A model generated the notes under the pieces. That model saw only the letters and a list, made by a program, of their open reading frames with translations, made no database searches and was not told the origin of the DNA. Made by a program: the position numbers and the translations under genes. Positions 45,417 through 57,486 of a DNA stretch of 64,000 nt are shown here, piece by piece. Position 1 is the stretch's first letter. Each line of letters opens with the position of its first letter. Source of the DNA: Cryptomeria japonica (taxonomy: Eukaryota > Streptophyta > Pinopsida > Cupressales > Cupressaceae); contig NC_081415.1 in the NCBI RefSeq assembly GCF_030272615.1, forward strand, positions 375,239,392-375,303,391. The letters run 5' to 3'.

Positions 45417-46451
45417 TTACAAAGTTAATTTGACCGAAAAAAGATTGAATTGCTTTAACTGTTTTTGGGATTTGAATTCATCAATAGCAGCAATCCTTTC
45501 TGGATCAATTCTCACACCATCTTTTGAAACAGTGTGACCTAACAACTTTCCTTCAATAACCCCAAAATGATATTTTTTAGGATTCAAAGATATGCCATAT
45601 TCTAATGCTCTAATAAAGAAAAAATCTAAGTCATTACAATGATCTTCTGCATTTTTAGAATAAGCAGTCATATCATCTTGGTACACTGCTAAAATATGAT
45701 CAATTAACCCTTCAAAGGCTACATCCATAGCCTTCTGGAATGTAGCTCCTACATTTCTTAACCTGAAAGGCATCCTTGCATACACATAAGTGCCCCATGG
45801 TGTAGTAAAGGTTGTCTTGTATTTCTCTGACTCCTTGACCTTAACTTGGTTGTAGCCTGAAAACCCATCCATCATAGACAACAATTCATTTCCTGTAACC
45901 TTCTACAATAGAGCTTCCATGTTAGGAAAAGCATAGTTATCCTTCAAAGATGAAACATTTAGATTTCTGAAATCTACACATAACCTAATATCACCATTTT
46001 TCTTTCGTACTAGTACTAAGTTTGACACCCATGTTGAGTTCCTTATAGGCTCAATAATCCCTGCATTTCTCATTTTCATTAACTCCTCCTTCATCTTAGG
46101 AGCCAAAGTAGGGTTTATAGGCCTTTGTTTTTGCTTGAAGGGTTTAGCATCTGGTTTTAATGGTACCTCATGCTAAAAAAGGTCTTCTCTGTATGCTTTA
46201 AGGTCATCATATTACCAGGCAAAGACATGCCTATACTTCCTCAATAAATTTATCAATGTTGTTCTAATCTTTGGTGCAAGCTTTTTTCCAATATACACTT
46301 CTCTTGGATTGCTCTCACTTCCCAAGTTTAATTTTTCAACACCTTCACACCCTCTTGAACTAGGTCTAAAACTATTCATGTCTTTATCATCAAACATTCT
46401 TTCCAGCTCTACCAATCCCTTCGAGATTTTATTTGTCTTCAGTTGCAACAC
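45417..46451 (-). pseudogene. Reverse transcriptase of element B
   Basis: Copies element RNA into DNA. The N-terminal entry shows RKYRHVFAW (followed by a stop) and the region before the fingers at 46240-46110. The palm and fingers show GIIEPIRNSTWVSNLVLVRK, KNGDIRLCVDFRNLN, MMDGFSGYNQVKV (catalytic Asp), TFTTPWGTYVYARMPFRLRN and VYQDDMTAYS (the YxDD box, intact). GKLLGHTVSKDGVRIDPERI follows. Stops lie at about 46212, 46174 and 45903, and the frame changes near 45420. The reading frame differs from that of protease and integrase, which implies one indel on each side. Confidence 0.93.
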
Positions 46452-46511
46452 CTCTTGCCCAAGTATTGTTTATGTGCTATCCTTGTCTTCTACAAGTCCA
46501 TTCCAATCAAT

Positions 46512-47269
46512 CTACTGGTCTGCATATTGATCTTCACAAAAGAGAAATCTTAGCAGATCCCTGTCATCATCAAACACTTGCCAACTCTTAATATTATCAG
46601 GAACATATGGTCTTGTTTTAATTTTAACTTGCGTAATATCATCAAAAGGGATATCATTATGTTTAACTGCCAGGTTAGCCATAAAGTCCGCCAAAATATT
46701 ATTGGACCTTTCAATCCAATTAATGGAAAAAGCATTAAAAAGTTCAATATAATCCCAAACCTCATTCCTATAACTTCTTAATTTTGTATTTTTGCAGCAA
46801 ATTTGCCTCTAACTTGTGAAACAACTAATTCTGAATCACCATAAACTGTTAGTAACTTAATGCCATGCATGTTTGCTAATTTAAATCCTAATAAGAGAGC
46901 TTCATATTCAGCAATATTATTAGTACATTCAAAATCCAATGAGAAAGTGTATTTAAAAGATTTTCCATTAGGTGAAATAAACACAACTCCTGCTCCATTT
47001 CCATCCTTACTGCAGGCACCATCAAAATACAATTTCCAAATTAAACTTTCATTGTGTTTAATAGCCTCTGCAATTTTTTCAACTTCTAAAGGTTTAGAAA
47101 TACTTACCTGAAAGTTGTCCATATCGGAATGGCAAAAGCAAGTTACTTGATCCGGATCCACTTCCTCTATGAGGTAGGGAGATCTTGGTTCTCTATTGAT
47201 TCTTACCTCTGCTCCTTTGACTTGGATGGTTTCATATGATAGATCTAATTGCACATATCCACCTACCAA
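46512..47269 (-). pseudogene. RNase H (second, acquired type) located upstream of reverse transcriptase in element B
   Basis: Removes RNA from RNA/DNA hybrids. WKLYFDGACSKDGNGAGVVF holds the first Asp, CTNNIAEYEALLLGFKLA the Glu, LTVYGDSELVVSQV the second Asp, and NILADFMANLA (after a frame change near 46780) the last Asp. This is the full DEDD set of the archaeal/plant-type RNase H that Tat elements acquired. There it lies after reverse transcriptase and the native RNase H; here it lies between protease and reverse transcriptase. It is followed by a conserved-looking spacer (RPYVPDNIKSWQVFDDD). The spacer ends at a TAG before the reverse transcriptase region. Confidence 0.9.
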
Positions 47270-47278
47270 GTTTGACCA

Positions 47279-47893
47279 CTATCTTGATAGCAGCATTCCA
47301 TAGTTCGTAGGCACTTGCACAACTGTTACATCTGTTTTATAGGTAGTGTCTGGACAAGCTGGAAAGCTGAACTCAATATTTTTCATGATCCTGACCACTG
47401 GGACTGACCTATTATCCATTGCATAACATTTTCCATAAGGGGTATCTACCTTCATTCCCATCTCTTTCATGACATCCTCTGGCATAATATTTACTGTTGC
47501 TCCTGAGTCTATCATGCAGTTTCTTACCATCTTATTGTTTATAAGTAGTGTTAAATAAAAAGGATCCACCTGTGCGAAGTTTTTGGTAATGGATGTGCCT
47601 AAATATACCACAGGAGGATCTTCTTTTGATTTTGGATTTTCTTTATTGGCATCACCCACATTTGATATGATTTTTAAAGCCTCATTCTTGTAATTTGGAA
47701 ATTTCATCACTTCAAGCAAAGGCATAGAATTTTTTACCTGAGACAACACTTGAGACATAAAAGTTCCATAGTTTGAAAGAGGCTTATTGATTTTATTTTT
47801 CTCCATAGGTTTGACCAACTTCGGGGCATCATTCTGCTTTGTTGGTTCACTTGGAGCTTCTTTTCCTTTCTTGTCATTTGCCTCCTTGTTCAC
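47279..47893 (-). pseudogene. Protease of element B
   Basis: Retropepsin with the classical active site NCMIDSGATVNIMP near 47515. The C-terminal signature reads YGMLLSR-stop-WSN at 47280, where relatives have a Gln; the stop is TAG, consistent with CAG to TAG. The upstream ~100 residues are Lys/Pro/Asn-rich and link to gag. It is in frame with gag upstream and RNase H downstream, so gag, protease and RNase H formed one polyprotein. Confidence 0.92.
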
Positions 47894-48250
47894 ATTTTGT
47901 TTTGAGACTTTTGTGAATATTCCTGCAGGCCTCCCCTATTCAGGATTCACTGTTCTGTTTCTCAGATGGTAATTACTCTTGGCCTAGGCAACAACAACCA
48001 CTGTGAATTCTCTCGTCTCCTCTTCAATCAAGTTTCTCAAAGAAGGCACTACTTCCTCTTGAAACAATTTTCTCAAGGCAGGGATATCTTCATCATCATC
48101 AGAAAAAACCTATTGTATGCTATACTGTTGATGTTTTCTCATCATTTGCACATCTGAATGTTGCTCTTCCTCAGGTGAATCCTCATCTCTACCCCACATA
48201 GGATCTGATGATAGAACATTAACGGAAGGCTCATATTCCTCTTCTTGATG

Positions 48251-50119
48251 TCAATCCTCCATCAGACCATGTGCAATCATGCATTGATCTTCATCATGGG
48301 GAAGATTGCAGACCTCACACCATGGGAAATCTCCCATAAAGTTATTTGCTCTCTTCAGTGGGTCTGGAGTTTCTTTACTCATATTTGGTTTTACTAGCTT
48401 CCCATCCTTCCAATTGGTGTTATAAGGCATATCATGGAGTCTGGTCCTATTGAAATTCATTTGCCTATTATTTCTATATGGTGTTTTTTCATTAAGATTT
48501 TGTTTACCCTTTAGGTACTTAAACATGTCCATGATCTAAGTAAGATCATCTTTCTTGGGAACCCTGGAATTGTACAACTTTGGATCATCTCTTTTAGCAA
48601 CCTTCCTATTATTCTCAATAATAGCAGTTGTCTTGAATGCTTGATGTAAAGTATCATGTCTATGAGACAAAATCTCATAATGGGTTTTGCTATCAAAAGC
48701 ACTCAAATAAAAGTTAATCAAAAATGAATCAATAGGTCTGACATCTCTGGGTATTCTATTTAATACTTTACTAAATCTTTTTTTAAATTCAGCAACTGAT
48801 TCATCTTGATTCTTCTTTATACTTGTTAATTCATGGGATGCAAATTAAGGATCATTGTGATTTCCAAATTCTTCCAAGAACAGTGTTACAAATTTTTCCC
48901 AACTGCTGACACATCCATTAGGAAGGCTTCTATACCATTCTCCTGCATCTTCTGTCAAGGATTGAACAAACAGTTTCAAGAATACATCCTCATGACGCAC
49001 CTCAAATTCTTCAATGATATTTTTCACATTAACTGCATGTTGTTCTGCTGAATCAATTCTATTTCCTAAGAATTTGGGGATTGCTGATCTTAAATCATTA
49101 GTGATTTGATTTGGATAACCAACAATGCCAATGAAATCCAATTGCCTATATCTTTCAAAGATCATAGGTCGTCTGCCACCATGATTGTTGCTTTGATTGT
49201 TAATATCTCCTCTGTTGAATCCACCATTTCTGCCATAATTACCATTGTTCCAATTGTTTCCACCACCATTATTATTGTCGTTATTTCCATGATTACCTCC
49301 ATTGCCATTATTGTTGTTTCTACCTCGACCATTACCATTTCTATAATTGTCATTGTTAATTCCATTATTTCTATTGTTTTGGTTGCTGACATATCTATCA
49401 CTTCCTCTATTATTATTTATAATATTATCTCTATTTGTGTTATTCCAGTCTCCATCATTCTCCTCATTTCCATTTCTTCCTCCATTATCTTGGTTGTTTC
49501 TATTCCTTTCTTCATTTTGATCCCTATGCACGTCCCGCCATCTTCTGCTTCCATTTAACAATGGGTTATCAAAGGTTCTAAAAGGTTGCTCCATTTTTCT
49601 CATATGAGGGGGACTATATTTAGGTGTTCTTGGCCTACCTCCCTCATCTTTACTTTTGTTTTTTATCCCTCCTGATCTAGGGGTTTGAATTTCATCCCTT
49701 TGTATCCCTAATCTTTGCAATACCCAATCTAGTTGTCTCCTAAAATCTCTTGCCATTTTGGCTTCATCTCCTTTCAAGTATGCCAATTTAAGTATGATTT
49801 CATCCAATTGCTTGTCCTCCTCAGTCAAGATTTCATCATGGCCATCATTATTATCTTTTGCATTTAAGGCATAAAATGGATTTTCCTTTAGATTTTCAGA
49901 CTTATCACCGGATGAAGAACCATCCTCTCTGCTAGGAAACTTTTTATAACCCCAAGATGCCATACTTGTTGTTGATTTCTTTGCTTTACGCCTTTTCTTG
50001 GGACTCAACTCAACAAGATTATCCTGCTCTTTATGCAAAGACCTTCTCCCCTGCATCAATTTTATTGATAAATGTCTAGGGGTTTCTCTTATTTTCTCAA
50101 AATACCAACTATTATTCAT
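48251..50119 (-). pseudogene. Gag of element B with an Asn/Gly-rich block
   Basis: The frame starts at ATG 50119, 128 bases after the primer-binding site. The N-terminus is basic (KKRRKAKK). Residues ~190-315 (49550-49175) are dominated by Asn, Gly and Arg with runs such as NNNNGNGGNHGNNDNNNGGG, a low-complexity region. The conserved gag domain follows (FERYRQLDFIGIVGYP, AGEWYRSLPNGCVSSWEKF). Stops lie at 48845 (NDP-stop-FAS) and 48536, in one frame. A zinc knuckle CEVCNLPHDEDQC (CX2CX3HX4C) stands at about 48310. The region between 48250 and 47893 links to protease with stops. Family assignment is firm; the low-complexity block is unusual in amount. Confidence 0.9.
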
Positions 50120-50246
50120 GTATTGAAATATAGAGTCGCCACCTCCTAAGAGGAAAATATTACCAACTTAACTAATCTTCTAGGATCCTCACTCTAGTAG
50201 AGTCTAAAACAAACTACCAAAGATTCTAAAAACTTTGTAAGACAAT

Positions 50247-50264
50247 TCCCCAGCAGAGTCGCCA
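50247..50264 (-). promoter_or_regulatory. Primer-binding site of element B
   Basis: The minus strand reads TGGCGACTCTGCTGGGGA, three bases after the 5' LTR end. This sequence type is common in plant gypsy elements. Confidence 0.88.
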
Positions 50265-50267
50265 ATC

Positions 50268-52913
50268 TGTTGGTTCCCAAAACCACAGATTGGAAAACCA
50301 AAAGACTTGCCAAATCCTCAAGTAGTCCAATGAGGCTTGGCCAACGAATAGGGATGGTCAAAGACCAAATCCCTCTACTTTTTAGGCTCCACTGAACCTA
50401 GGTGGGTATGCCTCTTCCTCTCAAGCACAAAAGAGGTTATTTATAGTGGATTTAAACCTTTTAGCAAGTTTACACAACTGGCAAATTATTGTTCTATAAC
50501 TATGCTTTATTATGTGCTTTAAACTGAATGCTTTGAAAAAAAATGATTGTGAATATATATTGAAAATGAGATTGCTTTCAGGACTTAAATGAAATCTGCA
50601 TAGATCAGTTCATATAGGATTTGGGAAGAACATTTCTCTATCAAGGACCTTGAATGCATACAGATCAAAACCTTAAAAGATCAATAACAGACCAGTGCCT
50701 CTATCCAGGGATATATATGACACTTTGTGGACAAAATATCTTATCAACTCAAGAGACAATTTCTTATCAACTATGAAGGTTCAGTATGCGTTACACAAAC
50801 AATAAGAACTTAATCTTTCACTTAATGCAACGACATGTGATTCACATCATAGCAAATCTATAAACAAATTTATCAAGAGGACAAAGATAATCATCAACAC
50901 AAAAGTGCACACAATATTTAGAAAAAGAAATAGCGAACCTTGTATATTAATCTTCAGGAAATAATTGCATACATAAGCTGTACTTGCAGATACTCCATTA
51001 CAAATTGCTTGCACAAAATGATACTTCTTCTTCCTATAGACTTCTCTAATACAAAATGATATTTAATCCTCACAGCAGTATCTTGTTCTTATCACCCTGC
51101 CCCTTTTTTACATAAAAAATGACTCCCTATAAGTGTGTGAATCAACAGACATATATGAAAGGACACACCCTTTCATACATAGAAGGGAGTTACAAACAGT
51201 TTCCTTCCAAAGGACACACCCTTTGGTTTAATAAATAATTACAAATGAGAACCCTAAAAATACTAAATGATGCTTTAATAATGTGTCTTCTATTCTCCGC
51301 CTCAATAAAATTCCTCAGCAAGTATTCATTATCTTCTCATTATTTTTGCACACCAAATAAGCCAATCAAATTCCTTGATTTGAAAGTTAAACATATTCCA
51401 TCTTAGATTTTAGTTTGAAAATACTTGTTTACAATAATTCATTAAAACCAAAGTATTTCCCTTTAACAATATTTCGCAAACATAACATCCGTTCATACAA
51501 AATAATACCTTACCCTAAAATATATATTCAAGGCACTTTATTCAGGATAAATACAAATAAAATTCATCTTTAATGCACTTTCAAATAATAGCATAAAGTT
51601 GATAATATACTTCCCTTTTATAGGAATCGGTATTCTAGCCGTATTTCCCCTTTGTAGTCTGAGCTATACATTTAATTCTGATTTTTTATTCTGCACCTCG
51701 CCACGTGTCTGATTTTGGTTCGTTCAAGGATCACCCTTTATCTTTCGGATAGACTTCTTCCTTCGGCGAACTGCTTGCCTGTTTTATCGATTATGTAGTT
51801 TCATTGATACCTTTTTGTTTTTTCGATGGAACAGATGCTTTCGGTGAATCTGTTTTGAGTTTCATCGTGGCCAAGGTTTTTTAGATAAGCTCAGCACCGT
51901 CGGACTATTTCACTTCAACCGTTTGCCTTAACCGTCTCATTCTACTGCCTGTCACTAGCGGTTAGTTTCCAAGTCGTGATGGGTAACTAACGAGTAGTTT
52001 CCCATCGCGGTATAGCGATAGATGTTGGGTCTCTTTCAGCTTGCTCACTCCTTATCTCTTCGTCCAGCTTCCTTAATATGCTCGTCCTTTGCCTGATCTA
52101 CCTCCCTCTACACTCTGCCATGTGTTTGCTTTTGATTGGTTCTGGGGTCCCTATCTTGCCACCTTAGCATGGCCTGGACTCACTGTCGGAATGAGGTTTT
52201 TCCTTATGTCTCTTTATTTCCTCTTAACCACTTTCTTCTAGCGGGCCCCACCACTCAGTTGCCATGTCGCGGTGAATACACATCAAGCACCTTCCGATCG
52301 CGGTATAGCAACTATCATTGGATCTTTCTTGATCACCGCTGGATCTTTTTGATATGCTCGCTTGTTAATTTCCCCTTTTCCGCACGTGCTTTGTCGTCAA
52401 GTCGCAGGGATAAACCAGTGTGCATGTCTATCTTGAGGTATAGCAATAGTCATTAGATCTTCTGCGATCACCGTCCGATCTTCCTGACTTGCTCGATCTT
52501 TATCCTTTATCCTCATCAGCCTATCATTAAACTTTGGTTGCCTCAAGATGTGTGTCCGCGTGTGTGGAGTCCACTAGGTTTAGCCAAGCCTTCTTCATGC
52601 CAAAAGCCATTTGTCTTTCAATAGTTGTAATTCGAATCGCCTCAGATTTAAACGTTAAACGAGCCTATCCCACAAACAATGTGGGATAAAGGCTTTCCCT
52701 TTGCTAGCACAACACACTTGAAAGTTTCCAAAGACTTTTCCACCATTCTATATGCGCAGGTTTGGGAGTCTTAGCGATGCCTGTTAATCTTTGGACAACT
52801 CCATTTTCTTCAGTATGCTCCTCCATATAAAACACCTACAGTAAATGCTTGAATGATAAGAAAAAGGGCATCTATATATAGCACAAAGTATTTTGTAAAA
52901 ATATGTGCTAACA
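50268..52913 (-). repeat. 5' LTR of element B (2.65 kb)
   Basis: Partner of 40775-43421. The minus strand starts TGTTAGCACATATTTTT at 52913 and ends TTTTGGGAACCAACA at 50268. A TATA-like CTATAAATA lies at 50447-50439, about 170 bp from the LTR end; the related LTR has one at the same place (near 18091). The three GCGGTATAGCGA-type motifs recur near 52006, 52301 and 52436, the last two partly degraded. Confidence 0.93.
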
Positions 52914-55900
52914 AACCCATGAACATGAAAGCGCGATTGTGAAACTTATTATACTCCCAAATCATCATTTTCAATCTTGTGCTTCCTAAATGCAAGTTTT
53001 GAAGCATCAAAATGTGTGTTTGGAGGTAACACAAGCCTGAACATGCAAGTTTTGATTCTGAAGCCATGATCGTGAAAGAACGATTATAAAACTTATCACA
53101 CTCCCAAATCATCATTTTCAAGCTTGTGCTCCCTAAACGCAAGTTTTTAAGCATCAAAATGTGTGTTTGGAGGCACGACAATTTTGAAAATGTAAGTTCT
53201 GATTCCGAAGCCACGAACATGAAAGTGTGATTATGACACTTATCATACTCCCAAATCATCATTTTCAAGCTTGTGCTTCCTAAACGCAAGTTTTGAAGCA
53301 TTAATATGTGTGTTTGGAGGAAACACAAGCTTGAAAATTTTGCAAGATCTTATTCTGAAACCATGAACATTAAAGCACAATTATGACACTTATCATACTC
53401 CCAAATCATCATTTTCAAGCTTGTGCTTCCTAAACGCAAGTTTTGAAGCATCAAAATGTGTGTTTGGAGGTAACACAAGATTGAAAATGCAAGTTCTAAT
53501 TCCATGGCCATGAAGATGAAAGCGTGATTATGAAACTTATTGTACTCCCAATTTATCATTTTCAAGCTTGTGCTTCCTAAATTAAAGTTTTGAAGCATCA
53601 AAATGTGTGTTTGGAGGTAACACGTGCGTGATAATACAAGTTCCGATTTTGAAGATACGTACATGAAAGCGCAATTATGAAACTTACCATACTCCCAAAT
53701 CATCATTTTGAAGCTTGTGCTTCCTAAACGCAAGTTTTGAAGCATCAAAATGTGTGTTTGGTGGTAACACAAGCTTAAAAATCCAAGTTCTGATTATGAA
53801 CTAATGAACATGAAAGCATGATTACGAAACTTATCGTATTTGCAAATCACCATTTTCAAGCCTTTGCTTCCTAAATGCATGTTTTGAAGCATCAATGTGT
53901 GTGTTTGCAGGTAACACAAGCATGAAAAAGAAAATTTTGATTCCAAATCCACAATCATGAAAGCACGATTATGAAACATATCGTACTCCCAAATCATCAT
54001 TTTCAAACTTGTGTTTCCTAAATGCAGATTTTAAACATCACAATGTGTATTTGGAGGCACAACAAAATTGAAAATGCAAGTTCTCATTCCAAAGCCATGA
54101 ACATGAAAGTGCGATTATGTAACTTATCGTACTCCCAAATCATCATTTTCAAGCTTGTGCTTCCTAAATGCAAGTTTTGAAGCATTAAAATATGTGTTTG
54201 GCAGTAACACAAGCTTGGAAATGCAAGTTCTAATTCTGAACCCATGAACATGAAGGTGCGATTATGAAACTTATTATACTCCCAAATCATCATTTTCAAG
54301 TTTGTGCTTCTTAAATGAAAGTTTTGAACCATCAAAATGTGTGTTTTGAGGTAACAAAACCTTGAAAATGCATGTTTTGATTTTGAAGCCATGCACATGA
54401 AAGCGTGATTATGAAACTTATCTTACTCCCAAATCATCCATCATTTTCAAGTTGAGCTTCCTAAACTTAAGTTTAGAAGCATCAAAATGTGTGATTGGCG
54501 GTAACACATGCTTAAAAATGGAAGTTCTGATTCCGAACCCATGTACATGAAAGAACGATTATGAAACTTATCATACTCCCAAATTATCATTTTCAAGCTT
54601 GCGCTTCCTAAACACAAATTTTGAAGCATCAAAATGTGTGTTTGTAGGCAACACATGCATGAAAACACAAGTTTTGATTTTGAAGCTACGTACATGAAAG
54701 CGCAATGATGAAACTTACCATACTCCCAAATCATCATTTTGAAGATTGTGCTTCCTAAACGCAAGTTTTGAAGCATCATAATGTGTGTTTGGAGGTAACA
54801 CAAGCTTGAAAATGCATTTATGATTTTGAATCCATGTACACAAAAGCGTGATTATAAAACTTATCGTACTCCCAAATCATCATTTTCAAGCTTGTGCTTC
54901 CTAAACACAAATTTTGAAGCTTAAAAATGTGTGTTTGGAGGCACAACAAGCTTGAAAATGCAAGTTTTAATTCCGAAGCCATGAACATGAAAGCATTATT
55001 ATGAAACTTACCGTACTTCCAAATCATTATTTTCAAGTGTGTGCTTCCTAAACACAAGTTTTGAAGCATCAAAATGTGTGTTTGGAGGTAACATAAGCTT
55101 CAAAATGCAAGTTCTAATTTTGAAGCCACGAATATGAAAGCGCGATTATGAAACTTATCGTACTCGCAAATCATTATTTTAAAGCTTGTGCTTCCTAAAC
55201 GCATGTTTTGAAGCATCAAAATGTGTGTTTGGAGGTAACACAATCTTCAAAATTCAAGTTCTAATTCCAAAGCCACGATCATGAAAGAAAGATTATGAAA
55301 CATATCGTACTCCCAAATCATCATTTTCAAACTTGTGCTTCCTAAATGCAAGTTTTGAACCATCAAAATGTGTGTTTGGAGGCATAAAAAACTTGAAAAT
55401 GCCAGTACTCATTTTGAAGCCATCAACATGAAAGCACAATTATGAAACTTATCCTACTCCCAAATCATCATTTTCAAGCTTGTGCTTCCTAGATGCAAGT
55501 TTGGAGCATCAAAATGTGTGTTTGGCGATAACTCAAGCTTAAAAATGCAAGTTCTGATTCTGAACCTATGAACATGAAAGCGCGATTATGAAACTTATCG
55601 TACTCCCAAATCATCATTTTGAAGCTTGTGCTTCTTAAACAAAAGTTTTGAACCATCAAAATGTGTGTTTGGAGGTAACACAAGCTTGAAAATGCAAGTT
55701 CTAATTATGAAGCCACAAACATGAAAGCGTGATTATGAAACTTATCTTACTCCCAAATCATCCATCATTTTCAAGCTTGTGGTTCCTAAACACAAGTTTT
55801 GAAGCATCAAAATGCATGTTTTGCGGTAATACAAGCTTAAAAATGCAACTTTTGATTTCAAACACATGCCTGAAAGCATGATTATGAAACTTATCATACT

Positions 55901-57486
55901 CCCAAATTATCATTTTCAAGCTTGTGCTTCCTAAACCCAAGTTATGAAGCATCAAAATGTGTGTCTGGAGGTAACACAAGCTTGAAAATGTAAGTTATGA
56001 TTCTAAAGCCACGATCATGAAAGCACGATTATAAAACTCATCATACTCCCTAATCATCATTTTCAAGCTTGTTCTTCGTAAACGCAAGTTTTGAAGCATC
56101 AAAATATTTGTTTGGAGGTAACACAAGCTTGAAAATGCAAGTCCTTATTCCGAAGCCATGAAAATTAAAGCATGATTATGAAACTTGTTGTAATCCCAAA
56201 TCATCATTTTCAAGCTTGTGCTCTCTAAATGCAAGTTTTGAAGCATCAAAATGTGTGTTTCAAGGTAACACAAGCTTGAAAATGGAAGTTCTGATTCTGA
56301 AGCCACGAACATGAAAGCACGATTATGAAACTTATCGTACTCCCAAATCATCATTTTCATTATTGTGCTTCCTAAATGCAAGTTTTAAAGCATCAAAATG
56401 CATGTTTGGCAGTAACACAAGCTTAAAAATGCAAGTTTTGATTCTTAACCCATGAACATGAAAGCGTGATTATGAAACTTATTGTACTCCCAAATCATCA
56501 TTTTCAATCTTGTGTTTCCTAAACGCAAGTTTTGAAGCATCAAAATGTGTGTTTGGAGGTAACACAAGCCTAAAAATACAAGCTCTAATACCGAAGCCAT
56601 GATCATTAAAGCACGAATATGAAAGTTATCATACTCCCAAATAATCATTTTCAAGCTTGTGCTCCCTAAACGCATGTTTTGAAGCATCAAAATGTGTGTT
56701 TGGAGGCACAATAAGTTTGAAAATGCAAGTTCTAATTTTGAAGTCACGAACATGAAATTGTGATTATGAAACTTATCATACTCCCAAATCATCATTTTCA
56801 AGATTGTGCTTCCTAAACACAAGTTTTGAAGCATCAAAATGTGTGTTTGGCAGTAACACAAGCTTTGATTATGAACCCATGAACATGAAAGTGCGATTAT
56901 GAGACTTATCGTACTCCCAAATCATCATTTTCAAGCTTGTGCTTCCTAAATACAAGTTTTGAAGCATCAAAATGTGTGTTCTAAGGTAACACATGCCTTT
57001 AAATGCAAGTTCTGATTCTGAAGCCACTATCATGAAAGCACGATTATGAAACTTATCGTACTCCAAAATGATCATTTTCAACCTTGTGCTTTCTAAACGC
57101 AAGTTTTGAAGCATGAAAATGTGTGTTTGGAGGTAACACAAGCTTGAAAATGCAAGTTCTGATTCTGAAGACACAAACATGAAAGCGCAATTATGAAACT
57201 TATTGTACTCCCAAATCATCATTTTCAAGTTTGTGCTTCCTAAATGCAAGTTTTGAAGCATCAAAATGTGTGTCTGGAGAGAACACAAGCTTGAAAATGC
57301 AAGTTTTAATTTCAAAGCCACGAATATTAAAGAATGATTATGAAACTTATCGTACTCCCAAATCATCATTTTCAAGCTTGTGCTTCCTAAACGCAATTTT
57401 TGAAACATCAAGATGTGTGTTTTGAGGTAACACAAGCTTAAAAATGCAAGTTCTTATTTTTTACCCACAAAAATGAAAGTGCCATT
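52914..57486. repeat. 147-bp satellite array, part 3
   Basis: About 31 monomers, same strand and register as parts 1 and 2, resuming with AACCCATGAACATGAAAGCG after element B. It ends inside a monomer at AAAGTGCCATT, where element C begins. On the minus strand the repeat is open in one frame for long stretches because 147 is divisible by three. Confidence 0.95.

Larger units (their letters stand above)
40775..52913 (-). mobile_element. Element B: near-complete Ty3-gypsy retrotransposon with RNase H before reverse transcriptase
   Basis: Minus-strand order: 5' LTR (52913-50268), primer-binding site, short leader, gag, protease, RNase H, reverse transcriptase, degenerate second RNase H, integrase, 3' LTR (43421-40775). 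Flanks AACCA (40770-40774) and AACCC (52914-52918) fit a 5-bp target-site duplication with one change, within the satellite motif GAACCCATGAACATG. All domains needed for transposition are present but broken by stops and two main frame changes (near 46780 and 45420). A related LTR lies at 14670-18275. Confidence 0.93.

Noticed and set aside
49106-49558. Plus-strand Ile/Val/Ser-rich frame of 150 codons
   Set aside because: It is the complement of the Asn/Gly-rich block of gag on the minus strand; low-complexity codons create an open frame on the other strand.
52810-57435. Long minus-strand reading frames in the satellite as protein-coding genes
   Set aside because: They arise because the 147-bp unit is divisible by three and one frame of the consensus lacks stops. 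Indels and stops break them at random, and similar frames occur in all array parts.
25189-57486. Direct-repeat array as a CRISPR array
   Set aside because: Monomers are contiguous with no unique spacers, units are far too long, and the context is plant retroelement DNA.
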